Both the position numbers and the translations under genes were made by a program. Positions 7,031 to 15,844 of a DNA stretch of 25,106 nt are shown one piece after another (position 1 is the first letter of the stretch; each line of letters starts with the position of its first letter). Source of the DNA: an uncultured Oscillospiraceae bacterium (GTDB taxonomy: Bacteria; Bacillota; Clostridia; Oscillospirales; Oscillospiraceae); NCBI GenBank assembly GCA_934590505.1, contig CAKTPC010000016.1:1-25106 (forward strand), given 5' to 3'. Below the pieces are notes generated by a model. The model was given only the letters and a program-made list of their open reading frames with translations, was not told where the DNA came from and ran no database searches.

Positions 7031-8431
7031 TTACAGACCGAAATATTCTTTTGCGTTGGTAAAGCAAATGCGCTCAACCAATGTTGCAAGCATTTCCTCA
7101 TCATCCGGATACTGCCCGTCCTCGACCCAATTGCCGATAAGGTTGCAGAGGATACGGCGGAAGTATTCGTGGCGCGGATAGGAAAGAAAGCTGCGGCTAT
7201 CGGTCAGCATGCCGATAAAGCGGCCAAGCACGCCTTCATTTGCAAGGATGCGCATCTGCTTTTCCATGCCGTCGATATTATCCTGGAACCACCACGCGGT
7301 ACCCATCTGGATCTTGGAGGCGACGCTCGCATCCTGAAAGTTTCCAAGCATGGTCGCAAACACCATGTTGTCAGACTCGTTGAGAGAGAAGAGAATAGTC
7401 TTCGGAAGCTCGCCAGTCTTCTCAAGCGCGTTCATGAAGTGGCTGAGCTTGAGCGCCATGGGATGGTCGCACACAGAGTCGAAGCCCTTGGCTTCGCCGA
7501 TGCGCGCTACGGCTTCGGTATTGCAGTTGCGCATCGCGTTGACATGAAGCTCCATGGCCCAGCCGCGCTTTGCGTACTGTTTACCAAGCCACAGCATGAG
7601 CTCAGTCTTATAGCCCTCGGTCTCCTCGGCGCTCAAGGCGGCTCCAGACAGAGCCTTTTTGAAAGCGGCATCGGCCTGCTCGACCCCGAAGGGCAGATAC
7701 GGCATAGCCTCAAAGCCGTGGTCGCTCGCGACGCAGCCGGCCTTTGCAAACTCTTCCATCCTGACTTTCAAAGCCTTGAGCAGAGAAGCGAAGTCCGTGA
7801 TGGCCACGTCGGAGACTGCGGAGAGGTGATCGATATACGCTCTCCAGCCGGACTTTTCAACAGCAAGAGTGTTATCCGGGCGGTAGGCCGGAACGACCTT
7901 TGTGCTCAGAAGGCCCTCTTCGGCTATACGGTGATGGTACTCAAGCGTATCGGCGGGGTCCTCCGTCGTGCAGAGGGCATAGACATTCGAGCGCTCGATG
8001 AAATACTGCGGGGTATGCTTGCCGTCGGAAAGGATGGCCTTGGTCTTTTCCCATATTTCCGGAGCGGTCTTTGCGTTGAGCGGCTCGTCGATGCCGAAAT
8101 AGCGCTGAAGCTCAAGATGTGTCCAGTGATAGACCGGGTTTCCGATAGCATAGGGCAGGCTCTCAGCAAAGGCAAGGAACTTTTCATAGTTTCCCGCATC
8201 GCCGGTCACGAGACGCTCTTCCACGCCGTTTGCGCGGATAACGCGCCACTTGTAATGGTCGCCCAGCAGCCACAGTTCCGTCAGGTCATAGGCGGGCTTA
8301 TTCTCGCATATCTCCTGCGCACTGAGATGGCAATGATAATCAATGATCGGTTGCGGGGCCGCGTACTCATGGTACAGTTTCTGCGCAGTCTTGGTGCTGA
8401 GCAGAAAGTCCTTATCCATAAATTTCTTCAT
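7031..8431 (-). CDS. uxaC: Glucuronate isomerase UxaC
   Basis: UxaC converts D-glucuronate to D-fructuronate and galacturonate to tagaturonate in the cytosol. The 466-residue protein starts MKKFMDKDFLL and carries the amidohydrolase-type metal motif DYHCHLSAQE (H33, H35). Further family signatures are TTEDPADTLEYH, FSLNESDNM, GMLTDSRSFLSYPRHEYFRR and GNWVEDGQYP near the end. The frame is open for 81 more codons upstream, but that part overlaps the esterase gene; ATG 8431 is chosen because it gives the family length and has AGGAAAA in front. It begins one base after the stop of the esterase gene (TGATATG), so the two are translationally linked. Confidence 0.95.
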   Translation of the reverse strand: MKKFMDKDFLLSTKTAQKLYHEYAAPQPIIDYHCHLSAQEICENKPAYDLTELWLLGDHYKWRVIRANGVEERLVTGDAGNYEKFLAFAESLPYAIGNPVYHWTHLELQRYFGIDEPLNAKTAPEIWEKTKAILSDGKHTPQYFIERSNVYALCTTEDPADTLEYHHRIAEEGLLSTKVVPAYRPDNTLAVEKSGWRAYIDHLSAVSDVAITDFASLLKALKVRMEEFAKAGCVASDHGFEAMPYLPFGVEQADAAFKKALSGAALSAEETEGYKTELMLWLGKQYAKRGWAMELHVNAMRNCNTEAVARIGEAKGFDSVCDHPMALKLSHFMNALEKTGELPKTILFSLNESDNMVFATMLGNFQDASVASKIQMGTAWWFQDNIDGMEKQMRILANEGVLGRFIGMLTDSRSFLSYPRHEYFRRILCNLIGNWVEDGQYPDDEEMLATLVERICFTNAKEYFGL

Positions 8432-8432
8432 A

Positions 8433-9077
8433 TCAGTTTTCCTTTTCAAATATTCCGCGTATCTGTGCCGCCAGCGCTTCGGCCAGCGCCTGATGATCCT
8501 CTTTTTCCATGTGGAGCATATCCTTCTTGCTCGGCTTTGCGACGGAAGCGGCATTGAAATAATGCCAGCCGTGCGCCTTTGCCTGAGCCTCAAAGTACGG
8601 GGCAAGTTGCCTTGAGACCTCCACAGCCTCAGGCGCAAAGCCCGTAAAGGGGCTGTTCTCGACGCCCTCGCCAAGCTCTATGGGGCTCACAAGCAGCACC
8701 TGCGGGACGGGGTACCACGCTCCGCCGTAGTCATAGCTTTCGACGAGCTTGCCAAGCTCTGCCGCGCCATAGGCGATATCCACCGGTAGAAGGCTGAAGC
8801 GCTTTTTCATGTCATTCGTGCCGAGCATGATGGCCACAAGGTCGAGCGGGCGGTGGGTCCGCAGTGCGACGGGGAGCTGCGCGCGCCCGTTTTTATCGGG
8901 TTCGAGCCAATCCTCCATGACCGTCGTGCGGCCGCCGCACCCCTCTTCGATAACATAATAATTATCGCCGAGGAGCTTCTGGAGAACGCCTGTCCAGCGC
9001 TCCCAGCGCCCCCAGCGGCCTCCGGAGGGGTTTGAACCGTTGGTGTTTGAATCGCCAAAGCATAGTATGTTGATCAT
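8433..9077 (-). CDS. SGNH/GDSL-family hydrolase (probable carbohydrate esterase)
   Basis: The 214-residue protein has all SGNH blocks: GDSNT with nucleophile S10, an EGCGGRTT stretch carrying the oxyanion glycine, GTND at 86-89, and D186-M-L-H189 as the catalytic Asp-His. No signal peptide is seen, so it should act in the cytosol. It lies between the TRAP genes and uxaC and is nearly fused in translation to uxaC. The setting suggests it removes acetyl or other acyl groups from imported uronates or uronate-containing sugars; related proteins are arylesterases and acetylxylan or sialate esterases. The substrate is inference. The start has AAGGAA about 7 bases upstream. Confidence 0.85.
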   Translation of the reverse strand: MINILCFGDSNTNGSNPSGGRWGRWERWTGVLQKLLGDNYYVIEEGCGGRTTVMEDWLEPDKNGRAQLPVALRTHRPLDLVAIMLGTNDMKKRFSLLPVDIAYGAAELGKLVESYDYGGAWYPVPQVLLVSPIELGEGVENSPFTGFAPEAVEVSRQLAPYFEAQAKAHGWHYFNAASVAKPSKKDMLHMEKEDHQALAEALAAQIRGIFEKEN

Positions 9078-9096
9078 AAAACGTTCCTTTTCCTAT

Positions 9097-9129
9097 ATCA
9101 GCCATGGGCGCGACGCACCCATGGCTGAT
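9097..9129 (-). promoter_or_regulatory. 12-bp perfect hairpin between dctM and the esterase gene
   Basis: ATCAGCCATGGG (9097-9108) and CCCATGGCTGAT (9118-9129) enclose 9 bases. No T run follows on the minus strand, so it is more likely an RNA-processing or stabilising element separating TRAP transporter expression from the catabolic genes than a strong terminator. Confidence 0.55.
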
Positions 9130-9135
9130 TAAGTT

Positions 9136-10431
9136 TTATCCTGCGGTACCGTAGACAAGGTTGGGCAGGAACATGACAACATCCGGCAGGAATACGAGTA
9201 TCAGCATTTCCAAGAATATTGCTGCAAAGAAAGGCAGCGCTTCTTTTGTATATTCATCAACCGGGCACTTGATGATCGAGCAGACAGGGTAGATGGCGGA
9301 GCCGACGGGCGGAGTGAAGACACCCATGGTGACGATCGTTGCCATCAGAACGCCGAAGTGAACCGGATCAAAGCCGACTTTCTGCACCATAGGCAGGAAG
9401 ATAGGCGTGAGGAGAAGAAAGTTGACGTTGCTGTCAAGGAACATACCGAGGATGAACAGCCAGACAAGGATGATTATCATGAGCAATTGCGGCTGGCTGG
9501 TAATGCCGAAGATGAGGTTTGCCAGAGCCTGCGGCAGGCGGCAATATGTAACGGCATAGCTGAATGGTCCAGACATAGTGATGAGCAGCATAACGGCGGC
9601 AGTATCCATAACCGCAGTAGTAAGGCAAGACCAAAACTTCTTCCAAGTCAGTTCCTTGTAAACAAACACGCCGATGATTATTGCGTAAACGATGCAGTAG
9701 GCACCGGCTTCAGAGGGAGTGCATACGCCCATACGGATGCCGACGATAAGGATAACGGGGAAGATGAGCGCCCATATAGAGCCCTTGAAGCTCATCCAGA
9801 ACTCGCGCAGTGTCAGACGCTTCGCGTCCTTCCGGGGAGGATCGTAACCGTGTTTCTTGCAGGTGATAATAGTCGTGACCATAAGAAAGACCATCATCAG
9901 TATACCGGGGATAATACCGGCGACGAACAGACGGCCTATTGAGACCTCACCAACGAAGCCGTAAATTATCAGGCCGAGGGAGGGCGGAATGGTTGCGGTG
10001 ATCATTGCGGTAAGGCAGTTGACAGCGACAATGTAGCCCTTGGAGTATCCGCGGCGCGTCATTTCGGGGGCGAGAAGCCTCGTCTCCATAGCGGCGTCCG
10101 CGGTAGCGGATCCAGAAACGCCGCCCATCATCGTACTCATGACGACGGATATCTGAGCGGTACCGCCCCACATACGGCGGGTAATTACCTGTGCAAAGGA
10201 AAGAATCCTTGTGGTAATGCCCGACTCGTTCATCAGACCGCCGGCAAAAATGAAGAACGGAACGGCGAGGAACGAATAGGACTGGGTCTGCGCAACAATA
10301 CGCTGCACAACAATGCTGAACGGCAGGTCAGGCGTTGCCGAAAAGAAGACCATACCGGAGATACCGATAACGAAGGCGACCGGCATTCCGAATACGAGCA
10401 GCAGAACAAAAGTAACAACAAGCAGTGTCAT
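9136..10431 (-). CDS. dctM: TRAP transporter large permease (DctM family)
   Basis: This 431-residue, almost wholly hydrophobic protein is the 12-helix TRAP large subunit, the Na+-driven translocator for organic acids. Typical family stretches are FGMPVAFVIGISG at the start, SFLAVPFFIFAGGLMNESG, a VSGSATADAA loop and MVTLGV-type VTMGVFTPPVGSA near the C-terminus. It overlaps dctQ by 4 bases (ATGA). With the binding protein and small subunit it makes a complete TRAP system. The uxaC/uxuA context points to glucuronate or a related hexuronate as the substrate. Confidence 0.95.
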   Translation of the reverse strand: MTLLVVTFVLLLVFGMPVAFVIGISGMVFFSATPDLPFSIVVQRIVAQTQSYSFLAVPFFIFAGGLMNESGITTRILSFAQVITRRMWGGTAQISVVMSTMMGGVSGSATADAAMETRLLAPEMTRRGYSKGYIVAVNCLTAMITATIPPSLGLIIYGFVGEVSIGRLFVAGIIPGILMMVFLMVTTIITCKKHGYDPPRKDAKRLTLREFWMSFKGSIWALIFPVILIVGIRMGVCTPSEAGAYCIVYAIIIGVFVYKELTWKKFWSCLTTAVMDTAAVMLLITMSGPFSYAVTYCRLPQALANLIFGITSQPQLLMIIILVWLFILGMFLDSNVNFLLLTPIFLPMVQKVGFDPVHFGVLMATIVTMGVFTPPVGSAIYPVCSIIKCPVDEYTKEALPFFAAIFLEMLILVFLPDVVMFLPNLVYGTAG

Positions 10432-10931
10432 ATCGTACCGTCGACCTCCTTTGACTGTTCTATCGGAGTTGTGAAGTGCTTTATCTGCTCAACGATGTCG
10501 AGCGCAACGGATATGAGCATACATGCGGACATAACAGGCAGCGCAACCGTCACCCATGAGTAGCTCATTTTCAGGGTCTGGAAGGTGCGCAGATGGCTGT
10601 CAATGCTGAGTCGAACGCCGTAGATGATGAATATCACGAGCGTGACCATGATGATGAGATCCATGGTGATACCGATGACGCGCTGCTGCTTTATGGGGAA
10701 GCGGCGGGTCAGCAGATCGAGTCCCTGAAAGCGCTTATGGCGGAAAGCTACATCCGCGCCGATAAGGGTCGTCCAGCAAAGCATAAGCTGAGCAACGTCG
10801 ATACTCCACGCAAGCGGGTGTCCAACACCGCGTGCGATCGAAGAAATGAACACAAGCGCAATCATGAGCATAAATCCCACGTTGCAGAGAAACTGCTCAA
10901 CTTTGCAGAATCCCTCATAGAATTTTTTCAT
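10428..10931 (-). CDS. dctQ: TRAP transporter small permease (DctQ family)
   Basis: This 167-residue protein has four predicted membrane helices and the DctQ signature WSIDVAQLMLCWTTLIGADVAFR, followed by GLDLL. It is the small membrane subunit that pairs with DctM. The frame opens at GTG 10940, but ATG 10931 has AAGGTGG about 5 bases upstream and gives the usual MKKFYE start. A strong hairpin plus T run lies upstream, between dctP and this gene, so it is probably expressed at a lower level than the binding protein. Confidence 0.9.
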   Translation of the reverse strand: MKKFYEGFCKVEQFLCNVGFMLMIALVFISSIARGVGHPLAWSIDVAQLMLCWTTLIGADVAFRHKRFQGLDLLTRRFPIKQQRVIGITMDLIIMVTLVIFIIYGVRLSIDSHLRTFQTLKMSYSWVTVALPVMSACMLISVALDIVEQIKHFTTPIEQSKEVDGTI

Positions 10932-11011
10932 TTTTACCACCTTCCAAGAGAGTATGTTTACTTAAAACGGGATATCTCCCATTTGCTTCTCAATCGCGGT
11001 CGGAGGAAAAC

Positions 11012-11039
11012 CGGGATGTCTTTTGCAGCAAGCATCCCG
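11012..11039 (-). terminator. Second hairpin in the dctP-dctQ gap
   Basis: CGGGATG (11012-11018) pairs with CATCCCG (11033-11039), and GTTTTCC follows on the minus strand. It lies just after the stronger terminator and may add to the attenuation. Confidence 0.4.
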
Positions 11040-11043
11040 CGAA

Positions 11044-11077
11044 CTAAAAACGGACGCCGCCGCATGGACGGCGCCCG
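11044..11077 (-). terminator. Intra-operon terminator/attenuator after dctP
   Basis: On the minus strand an 11-bp GC-rich stem (11051-11077, two G-U pairs, 5-base loop CATGC) is followed directly by TTTTTAG. This is a classic Rho-independent shape. Since dctQ and dctM lie 110 bases further on with no clear promoter, it probably acts as a partial terminator, giving more binding protein than permease. Confidence 0.75.
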
Positions 11078-11109
11078 TAATATCGGGTCTGCTGATGCTT
11101 AAGCTTTTA

Positions 11110-12162
11110 TCAGGCGACCTTGGCCATTTCGGACTGGATGCGGTCACGCAGCTCGATCATGTTCAGATCGGTGTATGCCTGTTCAGCAGCTGCGCGGAAT
11201 GCATCAACATCAACGTCCTCATTGATGGTGAGGCCATACTTCTCGACCATTTCCTGCTCCCACTGTGCGCAGGTCTCAACGGTCTTTGCCTGGAACTCGG
11301 TACCAACATTGAAGAAGGTGTCGAGGAAGAGCTGCTGGTAGTCTGCGGAGAGGCTGTCACGGAAGCCCGTGCCGGTGGCAGCGCAGCCGATCAGCTGGAA
11401 GTGCTCGGTACGGTTGATGGTGTTGACAACTTCCCACAGACGGGTGGCGTAGAAGGAAGAGGTCTGAACCTCTGCGCCGTCAAGAGCGCCCTGCTGGATG
11501 GAGGTGTAAACCTCGGACCAGCTCATCGGGGTAGCAACTGCGCCCATGTCGTTGACAGAAGTGGTGCAGATGTCGTTGCCGATGGTGCGGATACGCTGGC
11601 CAGCCAGGTCAGCCGGAGTGTTGACGACCTTGTTCAGGCAGAAGTTACGGGCACCGGAGTACCAGTTTGAGGTGACGACCCAAACACCGTGGTTGTCAGC
11701 AAACTCCTTCATCCAGTCAGCATACTGCTGAGTCTGCATGATCTTGTCAAGACCGGTGTAGTCATCCATGAGGTAGGGCATACCAAGGATACCGAAATCG
11801 GGAACATACTGCGCAAGACGGCTGGGGTCGGTAACAGTCAGAACAGCTGCGCCCTGAAGAGCCTGCTCAAGGATATCGTCGGTCTCGCCGAGGGAAGAGC
11901 TGAAGAAGCACTCCGCGGTGAAGTTGCCGTCGGTAGCCTCTGCGAGCTTGTCGCAGACAGCCAGCAGGGACTGGGACTGCAGGTCAGTCTCGGACTGAGT
12001 GTTGCCGAACTTGATGGAAGCCTTCTCGGCTTCGGCGGCGGGAGCTGCTGCGGAACCGTCAGCAGCGGGAGCAGCAGTTGCGGGGGTCTCGGCCTGAGTA
12101 CCGCATGCGACAACGGATGCCGCCATGATAAGTACGAGCACGAGTGCGATAACTTTTTTCAT
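11110..12162 (-). CDS. dctP: TRAP transporter substrate-binding lipoprotein (DctP family)
   Basis: This 350-residue solute receptor captures the acid outside the membrane and hands it to DctQM. It has a lipoprotein signal: MKK, a hydrophobic core, and lipobox VVAC with C20, followed by an Ala/Pro-rich linker. DctP-family features follow: SSSLGETDDILEQALQGA, GMPYLMDD, the Arg motif for the substrate carboxylate in AGQRIRT, and TPMSWSEVYTSIQQGALDGAE. ATG 12162 is chosen over the longer frame to 12228, because GGAGG lies 7 bases upstream and the signal peptide starts there. A promoter and a palindromic operator lie 60-85 bases upstream. It is the first gene of the TRAP-uronate unit. Confidence 0.95.
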   Translation of the reverse strand: MKKVIALVLVLIMAASVVACGTQAETPATAAPAADGSAAAPAAEAEKASIKFGNTQSETDLQSQSLLAVCDKLAEATDGNFTAECFFSSSLGETDDILEQALQGAAVLTVTDPSRLAQYVPDFGILGMPYLMDDYTGLDKIMQTQQYADWMKEFADNHGVWVVTSNWYSGARNFCLNKVVNTPADLAGQRIRTIGNDICTTSVNDMGAVATPMSWSEVYTSIQQGALDGAEVQTSSFYATRLWEVVNTINRTEHFQLIGCAATGTGFRDSLSADYQQLFLDTFFNVGTEFQAKTVETCAQWEQEMVEKYGLTINEDVDVDAFRAAAEQAYTDLNMIELRDRIQSEMAKVA

Positions 12163-12218
12163 CGTTTTTCCTCCATGAAATTTTTTTGTTTTACAAGCGC
12201 AATGCTTGCTGCGCATAT

Positions 12219-12247
12219 ATGCTAACATGTTAATATGCTGTTTTCAA
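12219..12247 (-). promoter_or_regulatory. Putative promoter with palindromic operator for the dctP-uxuA unit
   Basis: On the minus strand TTGAAA (12242-12247), a 17-base spacer and TAGCAT (12219-12224) form a plausible promoter. The perfect palindrome TAACATGTTA (12223-12232) covers the spacer and the edge of the -10, an ideal place for repression. The same 10-mer occurs upstream of the ABC/GntR unit at 17535-17544. The GntR/FCD protein encoded next door is the obvious candidate to bind it. Confidence 0.6.
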
Positions 12248-12335
12248 GCTCTTTCTGACATTTCGTTTCTTTTAACAAATTGTTAAGTTTGTTATTGTTG
12301 AAACTGCCACATATATGTTCAGAAGCTGTTAAACG

Positions 12336-12391
12336 CAAAAAAGACGTACAGCCGAGTGTAAAGGTCTTTGCTTCACAGCTTGGCTGTACGT
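12336..12391 (-). terminator. Terminator after the GntR gene
   Basis: ACGTACAGCC (12344-12353) pairs perfectly with GGCTGTACGT (12382-12391), and on the minus strand CTTTTTTG follows. It ends the ABC-gldG-DUF4340-gntR transcript just before the dctP promoter. Confidence 0.75.
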
Positions 12392-12400
12392 TTTGACTAT

Positions 12401-13114
12401 TTAGATATTTTCTTGCTTCAACGCCTTGATGCTGGCATCACTGAAATATTCAGACCAGTTAGTAAGAAGTATTTCTTCCTGTACACGCAGTGCCTGTAGG
12501 TGTGTTCGCAGAAGTTTTCTGGCTCGTGCCGTATCTTTGCGCTCAATGTAATCAACATAGCGCTCATGTTCCTGCATGGCCGCTGACACGATCTGCCCTT
12601 CCCACGCAGATATGAGCCTTATACGGTCATAGTGTCCGTTCATTTGCTGGACTATGCTGCGCCCCAAATCCTCATGCGTTTCGGTAAATGCCGCCTGATG
12701 GAAGGCATTGTCCAACTCAAGAAAATCTATATAGCGCTGCTCCGCTATCGCAGCATACTGCTTCTCTATATTCCTGCGCATCCGATTGAGCGACTCTGCC
12801 GTTGCGACTTCGACGAACTTCTGCATGGCCTCTATTTCAAGCGCTTCACGAATAAATCGTTCTTGATACACTCTATCCATGTTGATCTTGGACACCATGG
12901 TGGACCGCTGCGGCGCGACGTCAAGCAGCTCCTCACGCTGGAGCCTGATGAACGCCTCGCGCACAGGCGTGCGACTGACAGACATACTGTCAGCAATTTC
13001 CTGCGTGCTAATGATCGTACCGGGTTTAAGCTCCATGCTGACGATTTTATCACGGAGAGTCCTGTAAACCATCTCCTGCACGCTTGAAACCTGAACCGTA
13101 TACTGCCTCTGCAT
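12401..13114 (-). CDS. GntR-family regulator with FCD domain
   Basis: This is a 237-residue transcription factor. The N-terminal winged helix spans about residues 12-78, with the recognition segment STQEIADSMSVSRTPVREAF (36-55). The C-terminal FCD domain has the expected metal ligands D135, H139, H183 and H205. FCD regulators of this type (UxuR/ExuR/LldR group) usually repress sugar-acid genes and release DNA on binding the acid or its metabolite. It is the last gene of the ABC unit, 17 bases after the DUF4340 gene, and has its own terminator downstream. The palindrome at both unit promoters fits autoregulation plus control of the uronate genes. The effector is probably fructuronate, mannonate or glucuronate (inference). 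Confidence 0.9.
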   Translation of the reverse strand: MQRQYTVQVSSVQEMVYRTLRDKIVSMELKPGTIISTQEIADSMSVSRTPVREAFIRLQREELLDVAPQRSTMVSKINMDRVYQERFIREALEIEAMQKFVEVATAESLNRMRRNIEKQYAAIAEQRYIDFLELDNAFHQAAFTETHEDLGRSIVQQMNGHYDRIRLISAWEGQIVSAAMQEHERYVDYIERKDTARARKLLRTHLQALRVQEEILLTNWSEYFSDASIKALKQENI

Positions 13115-13131
13115 ATTGTTTTTCCTCGTCC

Positions 13132-14457
13132 TTATTTAAGTTTATCAAAAGCGCGGATAATGTCCTCTGCTGACGTCAAATATGTTGCAAATTCCGCGCT
13201 GCCGTTTATGAATACAGCGCACTGCCTGTCGGATATTGGCATGAATTCAAGGATATCCTCACTGCCGTCTCTCATCGTATAGCACAGGGTGAGTACAGGC
13301 GACTGCGTTTCCTCGGTTCCGGACAACTCCGCCGCCATTGGAATTGTGCCGATGCTGCGGAAAAGCTCCACCGTCTCGGCACTGTCGAACTGCTGAGTAC
13401 CAGTGCTTGCCGTCAACGATTCGCCCTCTCCGGTGATTTCGAGGCTCACGCTGCCGCCGCTGTACTTCGCGCTTAGCCTGGAAACATCTGCAGCACTCCT
13501 ATTATACACGCTGTTGCCGATTAGGTCTATATAATTGACGGATAAAAAATCAATTTTTTCACGCTTTATCTCGCATATAAGGGATGTGTCGAGATTTGCG
13601 CAGTAATATGTGTCAGGGTCTTTTGCACTGAATCCGCAGCGATAAGTCTGTCCGTCGATAAGCAGCTCAAGTGTATATTCCGGCGCGTCAAGCCCGAAGT
13701 CCGACAAGGGACGGCTGTCAGAAACATAGTGATCCGGCGTCAGTGTAAATACCGCGCTGAGCACTTGCCGATAAACATTCTCCCAATTCAGCACCGCGAC
13801 CACAGGTTCAACAAGGCCAAAGAAAGTGCTGAGAGTATCTGTTTGCACCTGACAAAGCAGCATGCTGCCCTCGCCCGAACCTATCCTTATCTGCTGAAGC
13901 TGCGCGAGGTTTTCGCTGCTTATCGCCGGAAACAGAGTCAAATCCCGCAGATCATCGGCAGGTTGGGTCATAAGCTCCGCGGCTTCTGCGGAGACGAGAT
14001 AGACTTTGCCGCTGTCCTCATTCTTGAGATAATATTCTTCCGCGACCGGGGATCTTCTTCCAAGAGTCAGACGCACGGTGCTGTTATCCAACAGGATGCT
14101 CACCTGCGCGGCGGGTGTATCGAAGCCGAAGCCGTCCGCTTCAGGCTCGGCTATCTCCATGTCGGCGTCGATATGGGTAAGGCCGTAGACAAGGCTTATA
14201 AGCTTCTGCTGGGAATACAGTCCGGCATCGTCCCCGTCGGCAATGACGCCCATCGGCGTGTTCAGAAAGGCGGAGGTCCCGCTGCTGTTGCTGAGTACCA
14301 GCGCCTGCACGTCGCCGGAGTTTATCTGCACGGCTTTCTCTTGTTCCTGCGCCTGACGCACTTCGGCATCGGGCAGCCGGTACGCAATAATTGTGGCTAC
14401 AGCCATTAAAGCCAGCAGCAGTGCAAGTACTGCGATCTGTTTGTTGAGTTTAGTCAT
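13132..14457 (-). CDS. DUF4340 domain-containing protein
   Basis: This 441-residue protein has one N-terminal membrane helix (about residues 8-26), followed by an extracytoplasmic region with repeated beta-rich modules, including LGRRSPVAEEYYLKNEDSGK-type and FSAKDPDTYYCANL stretches typical of DUF4340. The family is consistently found after GldG-like genes in ABC transporter operons, and its role is unknown. It is probably a membrane-anchored partner on the outer face. SD GGAGGGG lies just before the start, and it follows the GldG-like gene by 15 bases. Confidence 0.8.
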   Translation of the reverse strand: MTKLNKQIAVLALLLALMAVATIIAYRLPDAEVRQAQEQEKAVQINSGDVQALVLSNSSGTSAFLNTPMGVIADGDDAGLYSQQKLISLVYGLTHIDADMEIAEPEADGFGFDTPAAQVSILLDNSTVRLTLGRRSPVAEEYYLKNEDSGKVYLVSAEAAELMTQPADDLRDLTLFPAISSENLAQLQQIRIGSGEGSMLLCQVQTDTLSTFFGLVEPVVAVLNWENVYRQVLSAVFTLTPDHYVSDSRPLSDFGLDAPEYTLELLIDGQTYRCGFSAKDPDTYYCANLDTSLICEIKREKIDFLSVNYIDLIGNSVYNRSAADVSRLSAKYSGGSVSLEITGEGESLTASTGTQQFDSAETVELFRSIGTIPMAAELSGTEETQSPVLTLCYTMRDGSEDILEFMPISDRQCAVFINGSAEFATYLTSAEDIIRAFDKLK

Positions 14458-14472
14458 AGCGCCCCTCCGCTG

Positions 14473-15831
14473 TCAGCTGTGGCGGCGCTTGAGGTATACG
14501 GATATACCCTGGACAAGCAGGGCGACAGGCAGAACCAGTATCAGCAGTGCAGCAAGAATTATGATCTGACCGAGCGTGACCGAAACGGGCTCGTCGCTGA
14601 TACTCCTTGCCGGGATGCTCACGGCGGTATCCGCCTCCGTACACCACGCAACGCACTGCGCGATGAATCGCGCGTTGCCGTTCGTGCCGGACGACATGAG
14701 AGAATCACTGTATATGCCGCGGCTGCCGATAACGGCGAGCCTTGCGTGTGAGTCACCGGCAGTCTTTTCCGCAGCCATGGCGAGCGTGAACGGCCCGCTC
14801 TCGCCCGCGGTATCGTTCGCGTCATAGGAGCGGTCGGTGGAATACAGCAGCTTTGCGGTGCTGATGCTGCCGCGGGAGACAAACTCCTGCTCCAGCGCGA
14901 CGGTCGATGGCATGACAAGATACAAACGGTTCGCGGAGAAATAGCTGTTTATCTCATGCCCGGAATATATTGGGACAATACTAAGAGGATTTGCATCCGT
15001 AAACTGCGTCTTTTCCGCGACGACGATACTGCTCAGACCGATACCCCATTCGTGCAGAAAGGCATCAAGGTTCGCAAACTCCCCGGACGAGGGCTCGGCA
15101 AACACAAGGAGTCTGCCGCCTTCGGCCATGTAAGCGTCAAGCTTTGCAATTTCCTCGGAGCTGAAATCGGAAGTCGGCGCGGCAATGACGGCAAGGTCGG
15201 TGCCCTCGGCAATATCCTTGAGGCTAAGAGATATATCGGAAACACTGTAATTGTTCTGGGTAAAAAGCTCACGGAGCGTATCGGATACATACTCGTTATG
15301 CCCTGCGATAAAGACCGCGCTGCGGCTGCGCGCGCCCTCGGCACGGAGCACGGCACTCGTCAAAAGCTGCTCGCAATTGAGCTGCTGGACGCTCTGTCCG
15401 CTGCTGTCGAGCACGAACATGTCCTCAAGGTCTATCGCACAGGCGTAGCTGCCGCCCTCCACGACTACGGTGTTGAGGTTTATTTCAAGCCCCTTCTGAA
15501 TGTACTCATCCACAACGGTGGGCTTTGTATACGGGTCGATGTATTCAACGGTGAGGCCGTCCCCGGCCTGCTCATAGCGGCGCAGGACCTCGGCCACGAG
15601 CGGCGTGAAATCCTCCTCCGCCGAGAACACCTTTATATCCACCGGCATGTCAAGCTCGCCGAGCACGTTCAGTGTTTCATCCGAAAGCTCATAAAGCTTG
15701 TTACTGGTCATGTCCAGACGCAGGCCAAGCTTCTCGGAGAGCTTGGAGACACAGAGGTTCACTGCGATAAGCAGCAGTGCCGCAAGGACGACCGCGGCCG
15801 CGGCTTTCAGCTTTGAATTGTTTTTCTTCAT
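14473..15831 (-). CDS. GldG-like ABC transporter auxiliary protein
   Basis: This 452-residue protein has an N-terminal membrane helix (about residues 8-28), an extracytoplasmic domain and a C-terminal membrane helix near residues 415-435. The LDMTSNKLYELSDETLNVL segment and the IKVFSAEEDFTPL segment match the GldG/ABC_transp_aux family; the name comes from Bacteroidetes gliding genes, but in Firmicutes the function is unknown. The frame is open to 15882, yet ATG 15831 is preferred because AGGAGG lies 7 bases upstream. The gene follows the permease by 13 bases. Confidence 0.85.
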   Translation of the reverse strand: MKKNNSKLKAAAAVVLAALLLIAVNLCVSKLSEKLGLRLDMTSNKLYELSDETLNVLGELDMPVDIKVFSAEEDFTPLVAEVLRRYEQAGDGLTVEYIDPYTKPTVVDEYIQKGLEINLNTVVVEGGSYACAIDLEDMFVLDSSGQSVQQLNCEQLLTSAVLRAEGARSRSAVFIAGHNEYVSDTLRELFTQNNYSVSDISLSLKDIAEGTDLAVIAAPTSDFSSEEIAKLDAYMAEGGRLLVFAEPSSGEFANLDAFLHEWGIGLSSIVVAEKTQFTDANPLSIVPIYSGHEINSYFSANRLYLVMPSTVALEQEFVSRGSISTAKLLYSTDRSYDANDTAGESGPFTLAMAAEKTAGDSHARLAVIGSRGIYSDSLMSSGTNGNARFIAQCVAWCTEADTAVSIPARSISDEPVSVTLGQIIILAALLILVLPVALLVQGISVYLKRRHS

Positions 15832-15844
15832 TTCAGCGCCTCCT

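Noticed and set aside
7169..8557. A 462-codon plus-strand frame opposite uxaC
   Set aside because: Antisense shadow of the well-supported uxaC gene, with no RBS.
8432..8674. An 81-codon N-terminal extension of uxaC
   Set aside because: It overlaps the esterase gene in another frame, is Arg-rich shadow sequence, and the internal ATG gives the normal family length.
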